In this document: positions 1 through 5,848 of the stretch, one piece after another
Layout of the letters: each line of letters begins with the position of its first letter
Numbering within the stretch: position 1 is the stretch's first letter
Position numbers and translations under genes: made by a program
The notes under the pieces: generated by a model
What the model was told of the DNA's origin: nothing
The model's database searches: none
Seen by the model: the letters and a program-made list of their open reading frames with translations, nothing else
NCBI GenBank assembly: GCA_038729325.1
Contig: JAVYSG010000057.1
Coordinates: 1-7,673 of the forward strand
Source of the DNA: UBA509 sp038729325
GTDB lineage: Archaea; Thermoplasmatota; Thermoplasmata; Thermoplasmatales; Thermoplasmataceae
DNA length: 7,673 nt
Reading direction: 5' to 3'

Positions 1-648
1 CTTTTCGTATCCCTTGATGGCATAGGGGAACTTCACGATACTCTCCGCGGGATGAATGGCTCTTTCAGGCATGCTGTCGAAGGAATTGAAGCGGCAAGGG
101 ATCATATTCCAATGGCAATCAGTTCCACAATTACAAGGGATAATATGCATCAGGCAAAAGATCTTGTAGATCTGGCAGTAAAGCTCAAGGTGAGCATAAA
201 TTTCCAGATTGCTTACGATTACTCAACGGCAGATCCAAAATCCCCTGATCGCACCAGGCTGCTTGATGCCATCAACATACTCAGAATGATGAAGAGTGAG
301 GGGTATCCCATTGTGAATTCATCTGAGTACTTTGATGCTGTGGTAAATTCATGGTATCTTGGTGAGAGCTGGAGATGCAAGCCATGGCTCACCATCAACA
401 TAGATCCATCTGGAAGAATTGTTCAGCCATGTTATGTCCTCAATGAATACAAGGGGGATCTGAAAGTCTGGGATGTTGATATCAGGAAAGTATGGAATTC
501 ATATGACTGGGAACCATATGAAAAGTGCAACAAATGTGCCCTGGCATGCTACCTTGAACCTTCCCTGTTCTCCTGGAAAAATCCATCAATGGTCAAGGAG
601 AGGATACTGGATAATGTCGTTTCTTTCATATCAGGAGGCCTCTCCTGA
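1..648 (+). CDS. Radical SAM protein with Cys-rich (SPASM-like) C-terminus, 5' partial
   Basis: The reading frame is open from base 1, so the gene starts upstream of the window; the first internal ATG at 52 is not the real start. The visible N-terminal residues VSLDGIGELHDTLRG match the strand-and-turn motif (SLDG..E.HD.lRG) found in the middle of MoaA/HpnH/SPASM-type radical SAM barrels. The cluster-binding CxxxCxxC must therefore lie off the left edge. The C-terminal part has five cysteines that could hold a second Fe-S cluster: codons at 376 (WRCKPW), 430 (QPCYVL), 526, 535 and 547 (CNKCALAC), followed by YLEPS. The CALAC.LEPS ending resembles the C-terminal region of HpnH-like proteins. 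Family knowledge predicts S-adenosylmethionine cleavage to a 5'-deoxyadenosyl radical in the cytoplasm. The substrate cannot be told from this fragment. The gene converges on the regulator at 675, 26 bases from stop to stop. Confidence 0.85.
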   Translation, partial: LFVSLDGIGELHDTLRGMNGSFRHAVEGIEAARDHIPMAISSTITRDNMHQAKDLVDLAVKLKVSINFQIAYDYSTADPKSPDRTRLLDAINILRMMKSEGYPIVNSSEYFDAVVNSWYLGESWRCKPWLTINIDPSGRIVQPCYVLNEYKGDLKVWDVDIRKVWNSYDWEPYEKCNKCALACYLEPSLFSWKNPSMVKERILDNVVSFISGGLS

Positions 649-674
649 ATAATTATCAGGAAAAAGGTCCTGCT

Positions 675-995
675 TCAAAATTGGCCGATCTCGCCCATCA
701 TTCTGAAAATTGATTCTCCCGCTTCTGTCAGCCTGTACTCCACTGCCGGTGGAGTGAATGGATATACTTTCCTTGTTACGATGCCACTCCTGACAAGCGC
801 GGTCAGCGCCCTTGATATGCCCTTTGTGTCCCTTGCTTTCAGTGATTTTCTTATTTCATTGAACCGGAGGGCCCCCCTGATGCCCAGAAGGAAGATAATC
901 TCAACGGAATTCTTTTTTGAGACTGAACCTATGACCCTTCGTGCATTGAGAACAACCTCCTGATCATTTAGTTCAAGTAATTTTACAGACGGCAT
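675..995 (-). CDS. HxlR-family winged helix-turn-helix transcriptional regulator
   Basis: This 106-residue protein has the HxlR layout. A first helix ends in VEIIFLLGIRGALRFNEIRK (about 31-50). A recognition region follows (TKGISRALTALVRSGIVTRK, 57-76), then a wing (VYPFTPPAVEYRLTEAGESI, 77-96) with the family signature VYP..PP.VEY.LTE.G. The N-terminal cysteine that many HxlR members use as a redox or aldehyde sensor is missing; in fact the protein has no cysteine. I chose the ATG at 995 because AGGTGA lies five bases upstream (1006-1001). A GTG at 1004 would extend the frame by three residues, but it sits inside that ribosome site. The gene is divergent from the HtrA protease across 75 bases, so control of itself and of that protease is a reasonable inference. 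The ligand is unknown. Confidence 0.87.
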   Translation of the reverse strand: MPSVKLLELNDQEVVLNARRVIGSVSKKNSVEIIFLLGIRGALRFNEIRKSLKARDTKGISRALTALVRSGIVTRKVYPFTPPAVEYRLTEAGESIFRMMGEIGQF

Positions 996-1000
996 AATTG

Positions 1001-1006
1001 TCACCT
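1001..1006 (-). promoter_or_regulatory. Ribosome binding site of the HxlR regulator
   Basis: AGGTGA on the minus strand (1006 down to 1001) matches the archaeal anti-Shine-Dalgarno tail. It is spaced five bases from the ATG at 995. This site decides the start in favour of 995 over the upstream GTG at 1004. Confidence 0.75.
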
Positions 1007-1030
1007 TGCGTCTTTCCTGATCCTTTTCTG

Positions 1031-1038
1031 TATAATAA
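1031..1038. promoter_or_regulatory. Shared bidirectional TATA element between HxlR regulator and HtrA protease
   Basis: TATAATAA on plus reads TTATTATA on minus and is the only good TATA-like stretch in the 75-base divergent gap. A start about 26 bases away would fall near 1060 on plus and 1008 on minus, just at each gene's AGGTGA site. A purine-rich BRE-like stretch (AAAGCAG) precedes the box only in the minus direction. The plus-strand upstream bases are pyrimidine rich, so the regulator direction may be the stronger one. Use in both directions is inferred. Confidence 0.5.
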
Positions 1039-1059
1039 CTGCTTTGAATTGCCAGATAC

Positions 1060-1065
1060 AGGTGA
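1060..1065 (+). promoter_or_regulatory. Ribosome binding site of the HtrA-type protease
   Basis: AGGTGA lies five bases before the ATG at 1071. It has the same sequence and spacing as the site of the divergent regulator. It argues against the in-frame TTG at 1044, which has no comparable site and lies upstream of the predicted transcript start. Confidence 0.75.
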
Positions 1066-1070
1066 AAGAG

Positions 1071-2054
1071 ATGGAAATGTATGGTTCACAGGGTATTGTG
1101 GATATTGTGGAAAACCTCAGAAACAGTATAGTCACCGTGAGAACATCCAGATATGGTAGAGACCAGTGGGGCAGGATCGACAGGATGGTCGGATCCGGAA
1201 CAGGAATGATCATAAGCAGCAGCGGGTATATAGCCACCAACTTCCATGTTGTGTCGGGATCCTCTGGTATCACTGTTATCACGCCAGATAATGCGAAACA
1301 CAGTGCAAGGGTTGTGGGTTACGATGAAGCAACTGACCTGGCGGTCATAAAGATCAATGCTCTGGACCTCAATTCATGCAGCTTCGGGGATTCGTCTGCA
1401 ATCAGGCCAGGCCAACCTGTCATCGCCGTAGGAAATGCACTTGCTCTCCCGGGAGGGCCAACTGTATCATATGGAGTGGTGAGTGCCGTTGGACGGATTC
1501 TGCCATGGTCGGAGTTCATTACAGAAGGGCTTGTGCAAACTGACGCCGCCATCAATCCCGGCAACAGTGGAGGTCCACTGGCAACAGTAGACGGACTTGT
1601 CATAGGGATGAATACCGCCATTGTGCCGTTTGCACAGGGTGTTGGTTTTGCCATACCTTCAAATACAGTCAAAACACTGATTCAGCAGATACTGGAACAG
1701 GGAAAGGTGAGAAGATCATGGATAGGACTTTCCGGGGTTTCCATGGAAGATCTTGCTGATTTGCAGGAAAGACCGGGATTCACAGGCGGGGTGATGGTGG
1801 CATCCACTGTATCAGGAGGGCCAGCCGACATTGCAGGCATAAGAAGAGGTGATATCATTACAGAATTCGCGGGTAAACCCGTCAATAGCATGAGAGATCT
1901 CATAGCCGCAATTTCATCACTGGAAACCGGAAAGGATGCCAGTGCCGTTTTATACAGGGGTAGAAGACGCCTGGAGATTTCTGTAATCACAGATCAGATG
2001 CCGCCGGACTATCTGCAGAGATTCCATGGAGAAAAACTCAGACCATGGGATTGA
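1071..2054 (+). CDS. htrA: HtrA/DegP-type trypsin-like serine protease with one PDZ domain
   Basis: This 327-residue protein has a complete chymotrypsin-fold catalytic triad: His59 in TNFHVV, Asp89 in ATDLAVIKI and Ser166 in NPGNSGGPL. The protease domain covers about residues 8-212. A single PDZ domain follows (about 217-306) with the typical GGPADIAGIRRGDIITEFAGKP core, then a short polar tail. HtrA proteins degrade or hold misfolded proteins and usually work as trimers or larger cages; PDZ domains bind exposed C-termini. No signal peptide or membrane segment is visible: the N-terminus MEMYGSQGIVDIVENL is polar and runs straight into the first strand. As read, the enzyme should be cytoplasmic, unlike most bacterial HtrA. 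The ATG at 1071 was chosen for its AGGTGA site. The divergent HxlR gene is a candidate regulator. Confidence 0.93.
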   Translation: MEMYGSQGIVDIVENLRNSIVTVRTSRYGRDQWGRIDRMVGSGTGMIISSSGYIATNFHVVSGSSGITVITPDNAKHSARVVGYDEATDLAVIKINALDLNSCSFGDSSAIRPGQPVIAVGNALALPGGPTVSYGVVSAVGRILPWSEFITEGLVQTDAAINPGNSGGPLATVDGLVIGMNTAIVPFAQGVGFAIPSNTVKTLIQQILEQGKVRRSWIGLSGVSMEDLADLQERPGFTGGVMVASTVSGGPADIAGIRRGDIITEFAGKPVNSMRDLIAAISSLETGKDASAVLYRGRRRLEISVITDQMPPDYLQRFHGEKLRPWD

Positions 2055-2060
2055 GAGCAA

Positions 2061-2068
2061 TATTATTA
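2061..2068 (+). promoter_or_regulatory. TATA box for a leaderless acetamidase-family transcript
   Basis: TATTATTA is centred 26.5 bases before the ATG at 2091, the distance expected when transcription starts at the start codon itself. No Shine-Dalgarno sequence precedes that ATG, which fits a leaderless message. The box lies seven bases after the HtrA stop codon, so the hydrolase probably has its own promoter instead of being cotranscribed only with HtrA. Confidence 0.6.
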
Positions 2069-2090
2069 ACACCCCTCATTTTTTCCTGCA

Positions 2091-3020
2091 ATGATAAATA
2101 TAGACGGCCATCTTAAAGCGAACCAGCATCTGAACTGGACACCTGAACTGAGACCCATTTCAGAAATAGAACCGGGCAGTAACGTTCAGATAGATATACC
2201 GGATTCTTCAACTCTGCAGATCGGAGAGAATTTCACGACTGATGACCTGCGGAATGTAGACGGTTCGCTTCTTGATGCTGCGGTTGGGCCCATATATGTG
2301 AAGGGATCTGAACCGGGGGATGTTCTGGAAGTTTCAATAGAAAAGCTTGAGGTCGCCAGCTGGGGATGGACCATGGTCTCCTGGGACTTCGGATTTCTGA
2401 AGCACAGATTCAGGGACCGACTGATCATATGGGACATTGGTCAGAAAGAGGCAACACCAAGGGGAGACTTCCTGAAGGGCGTGAGGATACCTGTATCACC
2501 ATTTCTTGGGATAATCGGCACTGCACCATCCACAGGAAAACACGGGATGATACCTCCCCAGTACTTCGGTGGAAACATGGATAACAGGCTTCTTGGCCAG
2601 GGTTCAAAGATATACCTCCCTGTATCTGTTCATGGCGGGCTGCTCTCAGTTGCTGATCCGCATGCTGCACAGGGAGATGGTGAAATATGTGGAACTGCCA
2701 TTGAAACAATGGCCACTGCAAGCCTTAAAATTGGCCTCATAAAGAATTCTCCCATAAGTGCACCCCGTGCTTTCTCCAACGATAACGGACTTGGACCTGT
2801 AATTGTGACCATGGGAATTTCTCCGGATCTCCACACTGCATGCAGCAATGCTGTTGAAACCATGATTGAGGAGCTGAAGACATATGGATTTACGGATGAA
2901 GAAGCATATGCTCTGTGCAGCGTGACTGGAAACCTCAGGATCAGTGAAGTGGTAGACGAACCGAACTACGTTGTGAGCATGCTTGTGCCGAAGGAGATTG
3001 CCAGGCAGAGGCTGGATTAG
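2091..3020 (+). CDS. Acetamidase/formamidase family protein
   Basis: This 309-residue protein matches the FmdA/AmdA hydrolase family over its whole length, and its size is normal for the family. Diagnostic segments are DAAVGPIYVKGSEPGDVLEV (about 62-81), the FGGNMDNR turn (159-166) and the active-site-like stretch from His181 to Glu205: HGGLLSVADPHAAQGDGE followed by CGTAIE. This stretch has His181, Asp189, His191, Asp196 and Glu198 as likely metal or catalytic residues. Characterised members hydrolyse formamide or acetamide to ammonia and the acid in the cytoplasm. Many archaeal homologues have no tested substrate, so only the family is claimed here. It has a leaderless promoter at 2061-2068. 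Its TAG stop overlaps the TAA stop of the converging radical SAM gene. No amide transporter or urea gene is adjacent. Confidence 0.92.
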   Translation: MINIDGHLKANQHLNWTPELRPISEIEPGSNVQIDIPDSSTLQIGENFTTDDLRNVDGSLLDAAVGPIYVKGSEPGDVLEVSIEKLEVASWGWTMVSWDFGFLKHRFRDRLIIWDIGQKEATPRGDFLKGVRIPVSPFLGIIGTAPSTGKHGMIPPQYFGGNMDNRLLGQGSKIYLPVSVHGGLLSVADPHAAQGDGEICGTAIETMATASLKIGLIKNSPISAPRAFSNDNGLGPVIVTMGISPDLHTACSNAVETMIEELKTYGFTDEEAYALCSVTGNLRISEVVDEPNYVVSMLVPKEIARQRLD

Positions 3021-4603
3021 GAGCCTGACATCGATGCCCTGCCAATCCAGTATATGGACCTGAAAATCCCCATCACGTTGTTGAGGTCTATCCTGCTGAA
3101 GTCCTTGGCCTTCATTCCCTTTGTCTCTTTAAGCTCCAGGAAAACATTCTCTATGTGGCTGAAGATCTTATCAGTCATGGTATTTGTTATGATCTCGACG
3201 GTTCTGCTCTGCATTTTTTTGGTCATTTCCGGCATCATGATCCTTGTTATCTGAAGGTCGTATTTCCATGAGGTGTAAAGGAGATCCCAGTATCCTTTGG
3301 GAAGTTTCTCGAGTATTGGAAATGGATTGTTTCTGATTCTGGAAGTACCCATTGGTATGACCGGTAGCGGGAAAATCCACGCCCTCAGCCTGTTATCTAT
3401 AATGTTCTGTACCAGGTCTATGCTTTCCTGCAGATCCTCCTCGGTCTCGTCCTCATATCCTATGGTCATTGTGTAACATGGCGTAATATATGCATCGTTC
3501 ATCACTGGCGTGGATTCGAGTATCACGTTCTTCCAGTCGGATGGTTTCCATGGAAACGGCTTGCCACGCATATACTTGGAAATTATGCGTTCACTGCCAC
3601 TTTCAAGACCAACGACAGGAGCTTCTGCCCGATATTTGTCGTATTCGGCAATGTGTGACAGTTCCTCCACAGTCTTTGGACTGCTCAGCACCCCTGGCGA
3701 AGAGATATGAGGAAAATAGATAACATCCACGCCCTGTTTTTTCACCTCTGTAAACAGATTCACAATGGCCTCATGATTGACACCAAGTCTTTTTGATCCG
3801 TAGAGCAGGATATCATCTGTCAGCAGTTCAACAGAATTTTGACCTGCCTTCTGATTCAGGTTAACTTCCTTTATTATGTCGGACAATGGAATCGACCTGA
3901 ACGTTTCCGGGGTGATGGAGCAGAACTGACAACCCCTTGGGCAACCCCTGGTGACCTGCACTTCACCAAACCTGCTGGGTTTTATTATGGTGGGAATCTC
4001 TTCAATCCGCGGCATTCGACCCGTGATATTCTTAGGCATCTGTTCCCCACTGATAGCTTTCCTGACCAGATCAGGAAGATCAAGTTCAGCCTCACCAGAG
4101 AAGATGCTGTCGATCCATTCCGGCCTCTCCAGGGTTAACTGCCATGCTGCCGGTCCGCCTGCAAATACCTTGAATCCGTATTTCTTCTTCAGTTTTGAAA
4201 TCTTTGTCGCCATCTCCTGAAAGAACTTCTCGGTCCAGCTTGGGCCCCCACCGAATATCATGGTAAGTTTGAATGTTACAGGGGCAAGTCCAAGCGGATC
4301 GTGAACCGATATTCCTACAACTTTCGTGGTTTCATCAATGGCTCTTTCAAGCATCTCAGGACTGACAACACTGACGTCAGATATGCCGGAGGCCACCAGG
4401 GATGCCTCCACCTTCCTCAGGGCATATGGGGCAAAAAATGCCTCACCTTTCCTGTTCGTCCCTTCGGGTGGCGTGAAGATGGAGTTCATTAGGACCCTTG
4501 GTACCAGTCTTGCTGGCATGCAGGCCACATACCCCATTGTTGAAACACCTGAATAGCTTGTGAAAGACCCTCTGTCCGATGTGAGAACAACTGTACTGCC
4601 CAT
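3017..4603 (-). CDS. B12-binding-domain-type radical SAM protein (COG1032-like)
   Basis: This 528-residue protein has an N-terminal Rossmann-like region (about 55-185) of the kind found in cobalamin-type radical SAM enzymes. It includes VVGISVHDPLG (95-105), FKVFAGGPAAW (144-154) and IDSIFSGEAELDLPDLV (164-180). The radical SAM core follows, with the cluster motif CPRGCQFC (Cys221, Cys225, Cys228) preceded by EVQVTRG. It continues with VGLESGSERI (331-340) and IGYEDETEEDLQESI (381-395), the usual strand and helix motifs of this group. The C-terminus (about 430-528) is helical and lysine rich with no assigned domain. The classical cobalamin-binding DxHxxG is not obvious in the N-terminal region, so B12 binding is unproven. 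Related proteins act on lipids, RNA, proteins or methylation substrates; the substrate here is unknown. The ATG at 4603 has no Shine-Dalgarno but has a TATA-like box 26-27 bases upstream. Confidence 0.88.
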   Translation of the reverse strand: MGSTVVLTSDRGSFTSYSGVSTMGYVACMPARLVPRVLMNSIFTPPEGTNRKGEAFFAPYALRKVEASLVASGISDVSVVSPEMLERAIDETTKVVGISVHDPLGLAPVTFKLTMIFGGGPSWTEKFFQEMATKISKLKKKYGFKVFAGGPAAWQLTLERPEWIDSIFSGEAELDLPDLVRKAISGEQMPKNITGRMPRIEEIPTIIKPSRFGEVQVTRGCPRGCQFCSITPETFRSIPLSDIIKEVNLNQKAGQNSVELLTDDILLYGSKRLGVNHEAIVNLFTEVKKQGVDVIYFPHISSPGVLSSPKTVEELSHIAEYDKYRAEAPVVGLESGSERIISKYMRGKPFPWKPSDWKNVILESTPVMNDAYITPCYTMTIGYEDETEEDLQESIDLVQNIIDNRLRAWIFPLPVIPMGTSRIRNNPFPILEKLPKGYWDLLYTSWKYDLQITRIMMPEMTKKMQSRTVEIITNTMTDKIFSHIENVFLELKETKGMKAKDFSRIDLNNVMGIFRSIYWIGRASMSGS

Positions 4604-4625
4604 ATAATATGAACTTATTACGGAG

Positions 4626-4633
4626 ATTTAAGA
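4626..4633 (-). promoter_or_regulatory. TATA box for a leaderless radical SAM transcript
   Basis: On the minus strand TCTTAAAT is preceded by a purine-rich AGAAAA that could serve as the BRE. The box is centred 26-27 bases before the ATG at 4603. That spacing and the lack of a Shine-Dalgarno site fit a leaderless start. A second, stronger TATA (4672-4679) lies further upstream and could give a leadered form of about 45 bases. Confidence 0.45.
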
Positions 4634-4661
4634 TTTTCTAATATTAATATAACATTATGAA

Positions 4662-4683
4662 AGTGTTTGCCTTTATAAACACT
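4662..4683. promoter_or_regulatory. 22-bp dyad (operator candidate) overlapping a palindromic TATA box
   Basis: The perfect inverted repeat AGTGTTT-N8-AAACACT contains TTTATAAA at 4672-4679, itself palindromic and the best TATA consensus in the divergent gap. A start 26 bases downstream on plus would fall near 4702 and give about a 70-base leader for the gene at 4772. On minus it would fall near 4649 and give about a 45-base leader for the radical SAM gene. A dimeric repressor bound here would block TBP. The binding protein is unknown and the operator role is inferred from the symmetry and overlap. Confidence 0.4.
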
Positions 4684-4744
4684 ATAGAGAGTGAATATTT
4701 TTTTGCTCCAAGTGCCACAAATTTGCAGAACAAAAAGGCAGGGA

Positions 4745-4752
4745 AATATTTA
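4745..4752 (+). promoter_or_regulatory. Proximal TATA box for the Cys4 pseudo-protease gene
   Basis: AATATTTA, preceded by the purine-rich GGGAA, is centred about 23-24 bases before the ATG at 4772. This is slightly short but acceptable for a leaderless start. It supports 4772 over the in-frame GTG at 4691. The region therefore holds two candidate promoters for this gene, at 4672 and 4745. Confidence 0.45.
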
Positions 4753-4771
4753 TTTGTGGAGTGCCCTGTAT

Positions 4772-5764
4772 ATGACGTTGAGCAACTGCTGGTATTGCGG
4801 GAAAGAAATAACCGGATATGTTTTCCGAATCGCCCAGAATGATTGCGACATAGGCTGTGCTAATGAACAGATAACCAGAGCCAAGGATCTTCTGGGACGA
4901 TTGAATGGGGAAATCGATTCATTTGTGGGTTTCGGCCTCGGTTTCGAGAAACCAGAGTTTTTCTGGTATATCTTTGTGGATGATCCTGGAATGCTTCAGT
5001 ACCTTAAAGCTGAATTCAGCGCTGCTCAGCTGGGGTTCAGTATCTATCCGATTGTTACAGAGATCCCTCATCAGAATGAGCCGGAAATGATACCTGCAAT
5101 TCCTGACAAATTCATAATGGGTGGAACTTCCATTGGCCACCTCAATTCCGCCACAACCGGGACCCTGGGCGGAGTTCTCAGAATGGGTGAACGGAAATAT
5201 GTCGTTTCAACTGCGTCTGTACTTGCCCCATCCGGGGCAATGATAGGTGACAAAGTTGTTCACCCTTCAAGACCTGATTCTCCCAGAAGAGGTGTACTGC
5301 TGGGAAAACTTGTTGTAATTTCAAGGATGGCACCCAACTCTTCCAATGATCTGGATGCTGCAATAGCCGAAATTGATCCTGAAATACTTACCACTCCCAG
5401 AATCAAGAATATCGGTGTTCCCAGTGAATCAAGCGAACCGCACATAGGGATGAGCGTTCGGAAGAGCGGCAGAACCACAGGGTTCACTGAAGGAAAAATA
5501 CTCTGTACAGATGTCAGGATGAAGCGCATTCAGGACGGCAGGCTTTACTTTATCAATGATCATTTCATCGTTATGGGCGAGGCCGGCAATTTCGCGGAGC
5601 CCGGTGACGAGGGATCACTTGTAATGGATAACAGGAATGCCGTCACGGGAATGGTGGAGCTTGCGGTTCATGGAATGGCTGTGTGCTCCCGGGGAACAGT
5701 GCTGCTTGAAAGGTTTGGTTTCGTCCCCCCAGAGTGCTTCGAGCCATTTGAAGATGAGGTGTGA
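4772..5764 (+). CDS. Cys4 (putative zinc-finger) protein with a degenerate trypsin-like domain (pseudo-protease)
   Basis: This 330-residue protein opens with a likely zinc site, Cys6-x2-Cys9 and Cys25-x3-Cys29. A VVGVGLGYK-like segment follows (FVGFGLGFEK, 51-60), as in stand-alone trypsin-like proteins of bacteria and archaea. The protease-like domain runs from about 117 to 315. It keeps the family hallmarks GGTSIGHLNSATTGTLGG (117-134), NDLDAAIAEIDP (192-203) and MSVRKSGRTTGFTEGKI (227-243). Relatives read roughly SNNHVLA and PGDSGSLV at the His and Ser sites; this protein reads STASVLA (Ser149 in place of His) and PGDEGSLV (Glu280 in place of Ser). Only Asp195 of the triad remains, so proteolysis is unlikely and a binding or scaffold role is inferred. 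No signal peptide or membrane segment is seen. The ATG at 4772 is preferred; the GTG at 4691 would add 27 residues without a ribosome site. The ATPase gene follows after 84 bases. Confidence 0.8.
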   Translation: MTLSNCWYCGKEITGYVFRIAQNDCDIGCANEQITRAKDLLGRLNGEIDSFVGFGLGFEKPEFFWYIFVDDPGMLQYLKAEFSAAQLGFSIYPIVTEIPHQNEPEMIPAIPDKFIMGGTSIGHLNSATTGTLGGVLRMGERKYVVSTASVLAPSGAMIGDKVVHPSRPDSPRRGVLLGKLVVISRMAPNSSNDLDAAIAEIDPEILTTPRIKNIGVPSESSEPHIGMSVRKSGRTTGFTEGKILCTDVRMKRIQDGRLYFINDHFIVMGEAGNFAEPGDEGSLVMDNRNAVTGMVELAVHGMAVCSRGTVLLERFGFVPPECFEPFEDEV

Positions 5765-5835
5765 GGAGAGCTGAACTTTCTACCGGCCTGGAACGGTGCT
5801 ATTGTTAAGAGTGACGCTGCAATATGCAATTAACT

Positions 5836-5842
5836 GAGATGA
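5836..5842 (+). promoter_or_regulatory. Weak ribosome binding site of the ArsA/Get3 ATPase
   Basis: GAGATGA differs by one base from GAGGTGA and ends six bases before the ATG at 5849, supporting that start. The rest of the gap 5765-5848 shows only a weak TATA-like AATATGCA (5821-5828) at about the leaderless distance. Readthrough from the gene at 4772 is therefore possible. Confidence 0.45.
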
Positions 5843-5848
5843 ATTAAT

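Noticed and set aside
1044..1070. TTG at 1044 as start of HtrA
   Set aside because: It would lie upstream of the transcript start predicted from the TATA at 1031-1038. The ATG at 1071 has AGGTGA at five-base spacing.
4691..4771. In-frame GTG at 4691 as start of the pseudo-protease
   Set aside because: It adds 27 residues before the Cys4 module without a Shine-Dalgarno site, and the strongest TATA (4672-4679) is too close (about 15 bases) to serve it. The ATG at 4772 has a better-placed promoter.
4657..4842. 61-codon ATG frame overlapping the pseudo-protease start
   Set aside because: It lies in another frame, has no ribosome site, and its best TATA-like sequence is only about 12 bases upstream. 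Its protein has no recognisable features, while the 4772 frame carries a clear family match.
5782..5800. ACCG/CGGT inverted repeat between pseudo-protease and ATPase genes as terminator
   Set aside because: Only four pairs and no T-run follows.
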